64,000 nucleotides of DNA from an uncultured Bacteroidota bacterium (GCA_913055635.1 CAJXLK010000011.1:39628-103627), one strand, 5' to 3'; counted from the stretch's first letter, positions 1 through 8,365 are shown. Numbers and translations are program-made. Notes: generated from the letters alone by a model not told the origin.

Positions 1-2
1 TC

Positions 3-347
3 AGCGGATACAATTACATAGGTAAAACCGGACGCATCCCCGGGGCCATCTTTGGCAACTGCGGAAGCGATGCCTACCATATGGAAAACTACCGCAATCC
101 CGACCATACCATGCGGGAGTATCATGAAGTAGCCGCTAACTGGGCAAAAAATGGGATTGTGCCGGAAAAGCACATTGCCTTTTACTGTGGCACCGGATGG
201 CGGGCCAGTGAAGCTTTCTGGAATGCCTACCTGATGGGATGGCCTAACGTATCCATCTATGACGGGGGATGGTTCGAATGGGCCGGTAACCCCGACAACC
301 CAATTGAACAGGGTGACCCTGGCCAGCCTTCCGGGTCAGCTCAATAA
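3..347 (+). CDS. Rhodanese-like sulfurtransferase, C-terminal part
   Basis: The reading frame is open from the left edge to a TAA at 345, so the start lies outside the window. The visible 114 residues hold the second half of a rhodanese domain. The active-site loop CGTGWRAS carries the expected catalytic cysteine, followed by the usual DGGWFEW segment that closes the fold. Rhodaneses move a sulfane sulfur from thiosulfate or a persulfide donor to an acceptor through a cysteine persulfide. An acidic, proline-rich tail (NPDNPIEQGDPGQPSG) follows the domain. Whether this is a single domain or the second half of a tandem thiosulfate or mercaptopyruvate sulfurtransferase cannot be told. The next gene is separated by about 150 bp with its own promoter, so the two are probably not co-transcribed. 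Confidence 0.85.
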   Translation, partial: SGYNYIGKTGRIPGAIFGNCGSDAYHMENYRNPDHTMREYHEVAANWAKNGIVPEKHIAFYCGTGWRASEAFWNAYLMGWPNVSIYDGGWFEWAGNPDNPIEQGDPGQPSGSAQ

Positions 348-447
348 GCCACCCCGACAGGGAGCTTCCCGAAAAGTTAAAGGTTGCGGCCATCACCTTC
401 CTATTTGAACCACTATAGGGGCGTCGGCATAGCAGGGCAAAAAAATC

Positions 448-478
448 TTGACATCTCTTAATATCTACCGTAATTTGG
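448..478 (+). promoter_or_regulatory. Candidate Bacteroidota-type promoter of hflK
   Basis: TTG at 448-450 is followed after 20 nt by TAATTTGG at 471-478, one base off the TAnnTTTG -7 consensus. A transcript starting near 484 would have a leader of about 18 nt before the ATG at 502. This explains the TTG at 448 as a promoter element and not a start codon. Confidence 0.5.
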
Positions 479-501
479 TAAAAATTCTAAATCAATCAAC
501 T

Positions 502-1485
502 ATGGCCAACAATGAAAACTCAGATTTCCGAGCATCTCCGGAATATCGAAAGTTCAAGAAGCATTACAAGACAGTGATCTTGTTGGTGGTTCTTGTAATT
601 TTGGCGTTTAACGCCTTTTTCCAGATCGGCGCCGAAGAAGTCGGTGTGGTTACCCGGTTTGGGAAACATGTCCGCACGGTTAATTCCGGGCTTAAGACGA
701 AAGTTCCCTTTATAGAAGACGTATATAAAGTACCGGTTGAGCGGCAAAAGAAGCAGGAGTTTGGATTCCGCACGGCTCAGGCCGGGGTTCGCTCACAGTA
801 TGCGCGTTCGTCCAGCACCAGTGACGAAGCCCTGATGCTCACCGGCGATTTGAACCTGGCCAATGTGGAATGGGTGGTTCAATACCGCATCGACAAGCCC
901 CACAATTACCTGTTCAAAGTACGCAATGCCGAGAGCACCCTTCGGGACATCAGTGAATCGGTGATGCGGCAGGTTGTAGGCGACCGCACGGTCAACGAAG
1001 TTTTGACGGTGGGAAGGGCTGAGATCGCCAGCAAAACCAAAGCACTGATCCAGGATTTGAGCCGGGAGTATTCCCTTGGTATTCAGGTGGCCCAGGTGGT
1101 CCTGCAGGATGTCAATCCGCCCGAGCCGGTTAAAAAAGCGTTTAATGCGGTGAACGAAGCCCAGCAGCAAAAAGAAACCCTGATCAACCAAGCCAAATCC
1201 GAGTACAACAAAGTGATTCCCAAAGCCAGAGGACAGGCTGAAGAAACCATACAGAACGCCAAAGGTTACGCCACGCGAAGGGTCAACAACGCCCAGGGTG
1301 AAGTGGCCCGTTTCAATGCCCTTTACAAGGAGTACGTCAGGGCGCCCGAAGTTACCAAACGGCGCCTCTATCTGGAAACCCTCCAGGAGGTGATCCCCAA
1401 ACTCGGAGATAAGATCATCACCCCCAAGGAAGGCGGCAACACGATCCCCCTGCTCCAGATGCACCTGAAAAACAAACAACAATAG
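502..1485 (+). CDS. hflK: HflK, SPFH/prohibitin-family membrane protease modulator
   Basis: HflK and HflC form a large membrane-anchored complex that surrounds and modulates the FtsH protease. The protein is 327 aa from the ATG at 502. An upstream in-frame TTG at 448 falls inside a promoter-like element, so it was not used. A short cytoplasmic N-terminus is followed by one membrane segment (about residues 23-42, TVILLVVLVILAFNAFF). The SPFH core opens with EEVGVVTRFGK, and a long charged helical region full of Ala, Gln and Glu follows (about 210-290). That is the normal HflK order, without the glycine-rich N-terminal stretch seen in many proteobacterial copies. hflC starts 24 bp downstream, so the two are surely one operon. 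Confidence 0.9.
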   Translation: MANNENSDFRASPEYRKFKKHYKTVILLVVLVILAFNAFFQIGAEEVGVVTRFGKHVRTVNSGLKTKVPFIEDVYKVPVERQKKQEFGFRTAQAGVRSQYARSSSTSDEALMLTGDLNLANVEWVVQYRIDKPHNYLFKVRNAESTLRDISESVMRQVVGDRTVNEVLTVGRAEIASKTKALIQDLSREYSLGIQVAQVVLQDVNPPEPVKKAFNAVNEAQQQKETLINQAKSEYNKVIPKARGQAEETIQNAKGYATRRVNNAQGEVARFNALYKEYVRAPEVTKRRLYLETLQEVIPKLGDKIITPKEGGNTIPLLQMHLKNKQQ

Positions 1486-1509
1486 TCTCAACCACCAAAT
1501 ATTCCCATT

Positions 1510-2454
1510 ATGAAAGGCAAAAAGATATTATATATCAGTTTACTCATCCTTCTGGGCATCATCGTGCTGGCCCAGAGTGCCTACGTGGTTAAAGAAACCG
1601 AACAGGTGGTGGTCACCCAGTTTGGTAAACCCATAGGCGAACCGGATACCGAACCGGGATTATACTTTAAGACCCCCTTTGTCCAAAAAGCCAACTTCTT
1701 CGACAAACGCTATCTGGAGTGGGACGGCGACCGCAACCAGGTACCGACCAAGAACAAAAAATTCATCTTTGTCGACACCTATGCCCGCTGGCAGATCACC
1801 GAACCCCTGCAATTTTACAAGCGCCTGACCAACGAGCGGGGTGCCCAATCGCGGCTGGATGATATTTTGGACGGGGAAACCCGCGACATCATTGCCAGCC
1901 ACAGCCTGGAAGAAGCCGTTCGCAGCACCAACCGGAAGGCCGATACCGCCGGTCGCATCAGCAAGCTGGTGGCCGACAGTTTGGTCAACATCGAACTGGG
2001 CCGGCGACGGCTCCAAAACATGGTTCAAAAGGCCGCCAACCAGCAAACCCAAGACCTGGGCATTAAAGTGTTGGATTTTCGCTTTAAACGAATCAACTAT
2101 GTACAGGATGTACGCAAACGGGTTTACGAAAGAATGAGAAGCGAGCGCTTCCGAATTGCCGATAAATTCCGTTCGGAAGGGCAAGGAGAAGCCTCCCGCA
2201 TTAACGGCCAGAAAAACCGGGAACTCAATCAAATCCGCTCGGAAGCGTTCAAAAAAGCCGAAAAAATCAAAGGGGAAGCTGATGCGGAAGCGGCAGAAAT
2301 TTATGCCAACGCATACAATAAAACCAACCGCGCTCAGCAACTCTATGAATTTACCAAAACCATGGAAACATTCAGGAAGACATTTGACAGCACCACCACA
2401 ATCCTGCTATCCACCGATAGCGAGCTGTACAAATACCTGGATTCCATGGATTAA
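1510..2454 (+). CDS. hflC: HflC, SPFH/prohibitin-family partner of HflK
   Basis: The protein is 314 aa, with an N-terminal signal-anchor (about residues 5-24, ILYISLLILLGIIVLA). The SPFH domain begins VVKETEQVVVTQFGKP and contains the HflC-typical RLDDILDGETRDIIASHSLEEAV stretch in its middle. A charged coiled-coil part follows (RSERFRIADKFRSEGQGEA, AEKIKGEADAEAAEIYANAY), and the FYEF-like element reads LYEFTKTMETF. HflC is inserted with its bulk in the periplasm and partners HflK around FtsH. It ends in a strong terminator 22 bp after the stop, so hflK-hflC is a two-gene unit. The size matches family members and nothing in it looks damaged. Confidence 0.92.
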   Translation: MKGKKILYISLLILLGIIVLAQSAYVVKETEQVVVTQFGKPIGEPDTEPGLYFKTPFVQKANFFDKRYLEWDGDRNQVPTKNKKFIFVDTYARWQITEPLQFYKRLTNERGAQSRLDDILDGETRDIIASHSLEEAVRSTNRKADTAGRISKLVADSLVNIELGRRRLQNMVQKAANQQTQDLGIKVLDFRFKRINYVQDVRKRVYERMRSERFRIADKFRSEGQGEASRINGQKNRELNQIRSEAFKKAEKIKGEADAEAAEIYANAYNKTNRAQQLYEFTKTMETFRKTFDSTTTILLSTDSELYKYLDSMD

Positions 2455-2475
2455 AAAAAACACCGACAATCATGA

Positions 2476-2516
2476 AAAACCGGGCCTTGTCACCAAAACA
2501 AGGCCCGGTTTTATTA
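2476..2516 (+). terminator. Rho-independent terminator after hflC
   Basis: A perfect 14-bp stem (2476-2489 with 2499-2512, core CCGGGCCTTG/CAAGGCCCGG) with a 9-nt loop runs into TTTTATTATTT. It sits 22 bp after the hflC stop. Confidence 0.9.
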
Positions 2517-2686
2517 TTTCCATCGCCTGACCGTTTTTATGCCTGTAGGCAATCATAAAAGGTTAACCCACATTGTATTGCCCGGTTATTCAGAGATACC
2601 GCCATCTTTCGTGACGGAACTTTCATGCCTCAGGCATTTCCTTGTTATGCAGGTTTGGTTTGCGGCGCAGGCGGGTTGGCAGAACT

Positions 2687-3274
2687 TCATTCGCTTTTGA
2701 TCAGTTCTATGTCAACATTGATTCCAACCTCACGGCCTACAATCAATCCCTTTCCAAACGACTTATCCCAGTCAACATTGTAATCAAAGCGGTCAATGCT
2801 GCCGGTGAGTTTAAATCCGGCACGGGTAGCACCCATGGCGTCAACCGTCCCCATGTATTTTACATCAAAGGTTTCAGTCCTGGTAACATCCTTGATGGTA
2901 AGCTGACCGGTAAGCTCATATTTTTGTTCCCCGACTTTGTCCATCGATTCACTGACAAACTTAATGTCAGGATATTCGGAGGTATTCAAGAAATCTTCTC
3001 CCTGAAGGTGTTTATCGCGTCTGTCATTATCGGTATCTACACTGGCAGCATCAATGTTCACTTTGATCTGAACATCGGTAAAATCATCGCCTTCAGTGAG
3101 GATGGTTCCGCTGAAATCATGAAATTTTCCGGCTACTTCCGAAATCTTCATATGGGTAGCGGTAAACTGAACCTTAGAATGAGCCTTATCGAACTTCCAG
3201 GTAGTCGATTGCCCAAAAAGCACCCCTGTTAAAACCAGGAAGGCCAAACTCAATAGCACATGTTTCATTTTCAT
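2687..3274 (-). CDS. YceI-family periplasmic lipid-binding-like protein
   Basis: The protein is 195 aa with a clear signal peptide (MKMKHVLLSLAFLVLTGVLFGQ) and no other membrane segment. The mature part reads as a YceI domain: it opens TTWKFDKAHSKVQFTATHM, then KISEVAGKFHDFSGTI, SVDTDNDRRDKHLQGEDFLNT and PDIKFVSESM, and ends in GINVDIELIKS. YceI proteins form an eight-stranded barrel that binds long isoprenoid or amide lipids. The real ligand and role in most Bacteroidota copies are unknown. It is a single-gene unit facing away from hflC. An alternative start two codons in (second Met) is equally possible. Confidence 0.88.
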   Translation of the reverse strand: MKMKHVLLSLAFLVLTGVLFGQSTTWKFDKAHSKVQFTATHMKISEVAGKFHDFSGTILTEGDDFTDVQIKVNIDAASVDTDNDRRDKHLQGEDFLNTSEYPDIKFVSESMDKVGEQKYELTGQLTIKDVTRTETFDVKYMGTVDAMGATRAGFKLTGSIDRFDYNVDWDKSFGKGLIVGREVGINVDIELIKSE

Positions 3275-3496
3275 AGTCTTAGGTTTTAATATTTAACAAT
3301 CACTAAAAGTCAGACAATCCACCAAAGGATTTTGTTCAGAAGGGATATGGCGCATTTCAGGGGTTTCCCGGCATACCTGGCGATACCCTACCAACCTGGT
3401 GGTTTAAAAAGACAGGCTCCCGGCCGGGCATTTTCATACCCAGGGGGTTTGTAAGTTGGCGGCATCCGTTTTGCCCGGGCATTGACTCACAACAGA

Positions 3497-3865
3497 TCAA
3501 CCATGATCCTGGGGTTTGTAGAAAAAAGGGATCAAAAGGGTCCAGAGCACCAGGATCACCGAGCCGATATAGCCGGTATAGAGGCCATAGTAAGCAAAAG
3601 GACCGCCCAGGGCGTAGACCCAGACCATAAAGGAAACCATGGTAAAGAGGATCTGCCGGGGAACCTTGACCTCCATGATCCGAGTCATATAAAAAGGAAT
3701 CAGCACCAGCAGGATGAGTGTAGCCCCGAGGCTTACCCAGGGGGCGGTTGAGGCTTTTTCAGGTATCAACCCTTCAATAACCAGGTAAGCCGCCACAATT
3801 TCAGAGGGGATCAGCTTTAACAACCGGTCTTTATAAGGGTTTTCAGCCAGTATTTGACGGGACAT
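3497..3865 (-). CDS. Small integral membrane protein paired with a metacaspase
   Basis: The 122-aa protein is of no family I recognise. An N-terminal amphipathic segment (LLKLIPSEIVAAYLVIEGLI) precedes about three membrane segments: VSLGATLILLVLIPFYM, ILFTMVSFMVWVYALGGPF and YIGSVILVLWTLLIPFF. There is no signal peptide or catalytic motif. It lies 6 bp downstream of the caspase-family gene on the same strand, so the two are almost certainly transcribed together. This suggests that the membrane protein is the partner or target of the protease, but that is inference from position only. Confidence 0.7.
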   Translation of the reverse strand: MSRQILAENPYKDRLLKLIPSEIVAAYLVIEGLIPEKASTAPWVSLGATLILLVLIPFYMTRIMEVKVPRQILFTMVSFMVWVYALGGPFAYYGLYTGYIGSVILVLWTLLIPFFYKPQDHG

Positions 3866-3871
3866 AGGAAA

Positions 3872-4753
3872 TTAATTTTCTGATGAGCCGGCCGTCTTTT
3901 TCGCGGGGGTGTAAGCCATAAAAGGCAATGACCTGAAAGAGGCGGGGCATTCGAGCTGAGGGGTTTGCCCATAATGATGGTTCATCAGCGATTGCCTGAC
4001 ATCCATTATCACATCGGACCGAGGGCCGGCATGCTTGTCATCGCTGAGCTGTTGGCACAGGTAATAGGTAAAGGCCCCATTATAGGAACCATTGATCAGG
4101 GCATCGGCAGATGTCTGATGATCCTGGCAACCGGCCCATAAAACATGATGCCTGGTAATGCGCGGATCATCCCGGAAAGCTCTTTTAGCCTTCAGGGGAA
4201 GACGCTGCTCGGAAAAACGCGCGGAAATATCCATTGGTGGCGGCCAATAACGATTAATGACGGGGAAGAAAGGGCCGGGCTCTTCAGGCTGGCCAAAGGC
4301 ATCAAAGCGGGTTGCGGTACCTGCATGGCAACAATCCAATATGATTTCCATGAATACCCCCGAGGGCAATTGTTCGACCAATCCCCCCACCATATCATCG
4401 CTGATAAAACCATTATCCCAGTTCATATCACAGGGACACAAAATTTCATCGAGATGGTCCTTTAGTTCATCGTTGTTTCGGTCCCTGATCTGCGATCCAT
4501 GGCCTGAAAAATGGAAAACCAATACATCACCCGCCTCAGCATAGCTAATCATTTGTTCCAGCCGCATCAGAATATTCCGTTTGGTGGCGCGTTGATCGGT
4601 TAATACCCGTATATCCTCATTATCAAATCCAAAGAACGTTTTCAACACATTCCTGATGTTGGTGACATCGTTGATGCATCCCCGTAAATCATGAGCCCCG
4701 CCATAATCATTGATGCCTACCAGCAATGCGCTTTTATTTCCATTTTCTTTCAT
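3872..4753 (-). CDS. Caspase-family (C14/metacaspase-type) cysteine peptidase
   Basis: The 293-aa protein is built almost only of a caspase-like p20 fold. It begins KSALLVGINDYGGAHDLRGCINDV, as metacaspases do. The catalytic histidine lies in VFHFSGHGSQ and the catalytic cysteine in ILDCCHAGTATR, and both are intact. There is no signal peptide, so it should act in the cytoplasm. Metacaspases cleave after Lys or Arg, commonly after calcium or partner-driven activation. In bacteria they act in regulated cell death, defence or protein processing. No second sensor domain is fused here, unlike many defence-linked caspases. A membrane protein gene follows after 6 bp. The target is unknown. Confidence 0.88.
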   Translation of the reverse strand: MKENGNKSALLVGINDYGGAHDLRGCINDVTNIRNVLKTFFGFDNEDIRVLTDQRATKRNILMRLEQMISYAEAGDVLVFHFSGHGSQIRDRNNDELKDHLDEILCPCDMNWDNGFISDDMVGGLVEQLPSGVFMEIILDCCHAGTATRFDAFGQPEEPGPFFPVINRYWPPPMDISARFSEQRLPLKAKRAFRDDPRITRHHVLWAGCQDHQTSADALINGSYNGAFTYYLCQQLSDDKHAGPRSDVIMDVRQSLMNHHYGQTPQLECPASFRSLPFMAYTPAKKTAGSSEN

Positions 4754-4962
4754 AGACCGTCTGAATTATTACCACCCAACAAGTTAAGCTTTCTTGGCCG
4801 GGAAATATTGTAAAAATCGGACAAGTCGGCCAGATTTCACCACAGATGTTTTGAACCCGGTCGCCTTACCCCCCATAATCAGCTCGGCCTGCATTCAGGC
4901 AGCTCTGATCAAACTTTACCTGAATGTATACCTTCCCTTGGTGGTTCAATCCATTTTTTTAT

Positions 4963-5055
4963 TATATTTGTTCCCAACAAGAATTAATCACTACAATTTA
5001 AATCCTGACTCCGGTTTACAAAAAAGGAGGATGCACAAGCATCCTTCTTTTTTTT
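4963..5055 (+). ncRNA. Candidate orphan small RNA: promoter followed by terminator, no ORF
   Basis: TATATTTG at 4963-4970 is an exact match to the Bacteroidota -7 consensus. About 50 nt further on, a terminator hairpin (5024-5034 with 5039-5049) runs into eight or more T. A transcript from about 4977 would be roughly 75 nt and has no credible reading frame. The -33 element is weak (TTG at 4938-4940, 22 nt away), and the hairpin is also needed by the opposing PAP2 gene. This is therefore only a candidate. Confidence 0.3.
5022..5055 (-). terminator. Bidirectional terminator, serving the PAP2 gene on the minus strand
   Basis: The hairpin GGATGC/GCATCC extends into an A-rich left arm and a T-rich right arm, so both directions end in a U-run. 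It lies 41 bp past the stop of the minus-strand PAP2 phosphatase gene. Confidence 0.75.
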
Positions 5056-5095
5056 CTTCCTATCGGGATAAGCTGACTGCCGGGAAGTAGTGCGG

Positions 5096-5815
5096 TCAAA
5101 AACGGATAATCAGTTTATTGAAAGCCACCTGAACCGATTGGTCTTTATGCTGAAAAAAATAGCCGGTAAGGAATCCAATGGCGGCGCCGAGCACCACATC
5201 GGAGGCCCAGTGTTTATCTTTATAGACACGGCTCACCGCGGTTGATGCCGGCAAAAGATAGAGCCATCGGCTGTACTGTTCGGCCAGAGGGGTAAAAAAG
5301 GCAAAGGCCAGGGAAGTGTGACCTGAGGGCAGGGCTTTATAATCGGGTTTATTGGGGGGAAACGGATTGAAAGCACCTGGTCCATGGCCGGTATAGGGGC
5401 GACTTCGGCCTAAAGTACGTTTTAAGCCTTCGGTAATGATCGCTGTAGCCACAATACTTTTCAGGGCATTCCAGGAAGTATGCCGAAGCTGCTGGTTGTC
5501 GCCCAGGTAACCGGTAGCCAGAAGGGCTGCATTCAGGGGAAGCACCAGGGTTTTATCGCCCATAAGGTTGGCGGTGTTAAAAATGTGCTTGCCGGTGGTT
5601 CCCTGATGATTCTGCATCCAATCCCGCACAGGCCGGTCGGTTAAAAAGGCGCCAGTCAACAAAAAGCCACCGGCCACTGAGGTATGCCGCACCATACGCC
5701 ACTCCTTTGGGCTCATCAGGGACGTCGTATCCTGAGCCTCCAGCCCGTCTGAAAAAACGATCAACAGCAGGGTCAAAAAGACGGGAATATGTGGCCAATG
5801 GGTTATCCGGGGCAT
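5096..5815 (-). CDS. PAP2-superfamily acid phosphatase, secreted or membrane-tethered
   Basis: The protein is about 239 aa from the Met at 5815; the ORF continues to 5851, but the later Met gives a clean signal sequence (HIPVFLTLLLIVFSDGLEAQ). All three PAP2 signature blocks are present in order: KRTLGRSRPYTG, then PSGHTSLAF, then SRVYKDKHWASDVVLG with the catalytic histidine. The enzymes of this superfamily remove phosphate from lipids such as phosphatidic acid or undecaprenyl diphosphate, or from small phosphomonoesters. The single N-terminal segment and the KNLQ-poor periplasmic body suggest a periplasmic or outer-membrane-side enzyme, not the six-helix PgpB/BacA2 type. The substrate cannot be called. 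Confidence 0.87.
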   Translation of the reverse strand: MPRITHWPHIPVFLTLLLIVFSDGLEAQDTTSLMSPKEWRMVRHTSVAGGFLLTGAFLTDRPVRDWMQNHQGTTGKHIFNTANLMGDKTLVLPLNAALLATGYLGDNQQLRHTSWNALKSIVATAIITEGLKRTLGRSRPYTGHGPGAFNPFPPNKPDYKALPSGHTSLAFAFFTPLAEQYSRWLYLLPASTAVSRVYKDKHWASDVVLGAAIGFLTGYFFQHKDQSVQVAFNKLIIRF

Positions 5816-6104
5816 AGATTCAATGGTTTCAACCCCGCTAAAATAAACCATTCCCCCTTAATGACCCAATCGGCGGAAGGGGAAATTTCAAAAAAGGCCT
5901 GTATTTTTTGCAATTGCCCCCAAATATCCTGCCTTGATCATACCCCTTTATCCATGACAGCGATTGGATTCCTTCAATAAACGGCCATGGGGGAAGTGAC
6001 CCACCAGGATACAAATAACATACCCCGTTTCCGGGGCGATGCACCGCTCAGGACTTTAACAACTTCTTAACCTCAAATAAGCTGTTGTCCAGGCTCCCCC
6101 TCAA

Positions 6105-6701
6105 TTAAAACATCAGTGTAACCCCCAGATTGCCGTAACCAAAGCTTCCCCGGCCCCCTTCAAAATAGAGCGAGAGGAAGTCAGAAAACTTATACCGAAA
6201 ACCCGCCACTGAACCCAGATTCATATTAAAATCATCCTGATAGTAATCCTCATAATAATCGTCGCTGCTGGAATAAGACCGACGTTCAAAAATCAACATC
6301 AGTGAGATGTAAAAGTCCCATTTGCTCTGATCAATTTCAGCGTCGGTCAGCTCATTGAGCAAAGGAATATAGTGGTAGGAGCCCCTCACCCCAAAATTCA
6401 GGAAAGACCATTTATACTCATAATTGCTGTACCCCTGATAACGGTAACTGCTGTAACCCAAGAAGCCCCCCGCACTGATGTCGTCAGCAACAAAGGTTTC
6501 ATAGCTGGCCGAAACAGGCAGGGTAAAACCTGTGCGGCTACCGACATACCCATAACCATAATAACCAAATGAAAAACCACCCTGAATGAGCTGACTGTAA
6601 GGCCGTTCATATTGCCCGGCCTCTTCAGATTCCTGCGCGCTGGTTTGAACCGAAAACAAAAGCGCCAATGCGGTCATTACCAAAATGATCTGTTTCATCA
6701 T
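6105..6701 (-). CDS. Small outer-membrane beta-barrel protein
   Basis: The 198-aa protein has a signal peptide (MMKQIILVMTALALLFSVQTSAQ). The rest alternates short hydrophobic and aromatic strands rich in Tyr, Gly, Phe and Ser (GGFSFGYYGYGYVG, SAGGFLGYSSYRYQ, FGVRGSYHYI). It ends NLGVTLMF, a terminal strand with the C-terminal aromatic residue typical of barrels inserted by the BAM complex. One acidic hairpin (SSSDDYYEDYYQDD) may be an exposed loop. It resembles the eight-stranded porin-family proteins of Bacteroidota in size and layout. Function is unknown. It stands alone between two intergenic stretches. Confidence 0.75.
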   Translation of the reverse strand: MMKQIILVMTALALLFSVQTSAQESEEAGQYERPYSQLIQGGFSFGYYGYGYVGSRTGFTLPVSASYETFVADDISAGGFLGYSSYRYQGYSNYEYKWSFLNFGVRGSYHYIPLLNELTDAEIDQSKWDFYISLMLIFERRSYSSSDDYYEDYYQDDFNMNLGSVAGFRYKFSDFLSLYFEGGRGSFGYGNLGVTLMF

Positions 6702-7153
6702 GCAAGTGTTTTAAATGAACAAAAATCAAAGACAATCCTGTATTATATAAAGCCGCCTATACCATATATATACTTTTAGCACGGGAAAAATCTCAGGATT
6801 AAAACCTCAGGGGGCATCAAAACACCCTGTTTGTCTTTACTTCCGATGGTTTAGAAATTTCAGAAACTTGCCCTGGCCATCGAAGCACATTGTTTCGATT
6901 TACCTTTGCCCCATTCAGGAGGTAATAAATTTGCCGTAACCATCAAAGCATGCTGGCGGTATTCATCCAAAACACGTTCAATCAGCCAAAAGGAGTCCGA
7001 CAATGATTTTTTCTGCCCTTAGGCAATCTACCCGGCCTTATGTATAAAACAGAATAAAGGGCACACATTCATGAACAAATTAAGACATATACATGTATAT
7101 AATCCCGGCAATTTTATTGCAGTCAAAACCACAAACGAAAAAAAACAACAACT
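6702..7153. other. Divergent intergenic region, 452 bp, no gene found
   Basis: It lies between the minus-strand barrel gene and the plus-strand DUF302 gene. It contains short imperfect direct repeats (CCATCGAAGCACA near 6878, CCATCAAAGCATG near 6940) and a small palindrome ATACATGTAT near 7089. I see no promoter with both elements and no reading frame worth reporting. Confidence 0.5.
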
Positions 7154-7621
7154 ATGAAAAAGACAGCCATGTTAACGGCCGTATTTATGGCCCTGATCAC
7201 CATCTCAGGCCTGGCCCAGAATAAAGTTGAAAAGGGGAACTACTATTTCCGCACCACCATCCCCGCCCCGCTTGAAGAAGCTACCTCAAGGGTTAAATCA
7301 GCACTTCAGGAAGAGGGATTTGGCATTGTCAGCGAGCTGAATATGCACAAGACCTTCAGGGAAAAACTGGGCAAAGAGATCGAACCTTATCGCATACTGG
7401 GGGTATGCAACGCATCATTTGCCTGGAAAACCATCCAGCGCGAGGAGAACATAGGGGTTTTTCTTCCCTGTAAAGTGCTGATCAAGGAAAAAGGCGAGCA
7501 GAAGACAGAAATTGTAGCGGTCAATCCGTCGCATCTGGTCAAAATACTGGAGAATCCCGAACTGAATGGTCTGGGAGATGAAATCACCCAACGTTTTCAC
7601 CGGGCCCTCAAAAATCTTTAA
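7154..7621 (+). CDS. Secreted DUF302-domain protein
   Basis: The 155-aa protein has a signal peptide (MKKTAMLTAVFMALITISGLAQ). A single DUF302 domain fills the rest: the strand-helix start is FRTTIPAPLEEATSRVKSALQEE, with GFGIVSELNMHKTFREKLG, then YRILGVCNASFAWKTI, ENIGVFLPCKVLI, and a C-terminal helix. In the family the G-C-N segment and the FLPC segment line a pocket, and both cysteines are present here. DUF302 proteins are small periplasmic or cytosolic proteins of unknown biochemical role, sometimes near thioredoxin or sulfur genes. None of those is adjacent here. The gene stands alone. Confidence 0.85.
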   Translation: MKKTAMLTAVFMALITISGLAQNKVEKGNYYFRTTIPAPLEEATSRVKSALQEEGFGIVSELNMHKTFREKLGKEIEPYRILGVCNASFAWKTIQREENIGVFLPCKVLIKEKGEQKTEIVAVNPSHLVKILENPELNGLGDEITQRFHRALKNL

Positions 7622-7760
7622 AGAGGAAAAAAAGGCAGAATGTGGGTCGCTCAGGGATCTTTAAATGAAAGGTCCCTGGCTTCCACCTCCTGGTCATTCA
7701 ATCCAGGGATCAATGAGCCCATAAAAACGTCAAACTTCCTCGTTTAGCCTTATACCAGCA

Positions 7761-7871
7761 CATCCTGTCTGTTGGGATGTAATGGCCTCTTATTCGGGAA
7801 GGGTTGATTTTTTGCCGAATATTTCTTAAATTGGAAAAGGCAAAAAAAGAAGCCTCCTGACAAGAGGCCAT
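7761..7871 (+). promoter_or_regulatory. Candidate structured RNA leader upstream of a membrane-protein gene
   Basis: A perfect 10-bp outer stem ATGGCCTCTT (7782-7791) with AAGAGGCCAT (7862-7871) encloses an inner hairpin ATTCGG (7792-7797) with CCGAAT (7815-7820). A weak second hairpin AGGC (7838-7841) with GCCT (7852-7855) completes a possible three-way junction. A separate small hairpin CATCC/GGATG lies at 7761-7779. It ends 23 bp before the ATG at 7895. No known riboswitch class was recognised. Confidence 0.4.
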
Positions 7872-7894
7872 CGTTAAACACAAAAACCGGATCC

Positions 7895-8290
7895 ATGGAG
7901 AAAAAATACAGGCGAACCCGCGACATCTATGTGCTGATTCTAATCGTTGGAATGATCATCGTAATAGATAGTTTCAGATTAGATCCTTTCATCTGGCTGT
8001 ATGACGGCATAAAATTTTTAATTGCCCTGCTGGTGGCCCTTTATGGCCTATGGGGCATATTGATTCCCTATGCCACACTGACTGAGAAAAAACTGCAGAT
8101 TAATGCCACCATCTTAAAAACCAAAATTTTCGATTTGGCCCAGGAAACGACCATAACTTTTAATGACCGCGAAGATACCATCGAGATAAGCGACAACAAG
8201 AAAAGCCACCTGATCAGTACCAGAAACATCAAAAAATCAGACCGAAGTAAGCTCAAGAACGACCTCCAAAAAGCTGAAAATCAAATCTAA
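7895..8290 (+). CDS. Two-segment membrane protein with a cytoplasmic PH-like tail
   Basis: The 131-aa protein has two membrane segments (about residues 11-29, IYVLILIVGMIIVIDSF, and 37-58, GIKFLIALLVALYGLWGIL). A soluble C-terminal part of about 70 residues made of short beta strands follows (LTEKKLQINATILKTKIFDL, TITFNDREDTIEISDN) and ends in a helix. That order resembles the bacterial PH-domain membrane proteins of Bacteroidota, but no family motif fixes it. It is preceded by a foldable leader and followed by a 14-bp inverted repeat. There is no neighbour on the same strand to suggest a role. Confidence 0.65.
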   Translation: MEKKYRRTRDIYVLILIVGMIIVIDSFRLDPFIWLYDGIKFLIALLVALYGLWGILIPYATLTEKKLQINATILKTKIFDLAQETTITFNDREDTIEISDNKKSHLISTRNIKKSDRSKLKNDLQKAENQI

Positions 8291-8365
8291 AACAAAAAAC
8301 ACATAAATTTTTTAAACATTTCCCCGCATTGGGGGTCTAAGCATTTTTGGGCGGTCCAAAATAAA

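Noticed and set aside
448..501. TTG start codon for hflK at 448
   Set aside because: The TTG fits a -33 promoter element 20 nt before TAATTTGG, and the added residues do not look like HflK. ATG at 502 is better.
4794..5090. 98-codon ORF on the plus strand between metacaspase and PAP2 genes
   Set aside because: It has no domain, spans a promoter and a terminator hairpin, and reads through the terminator stem.
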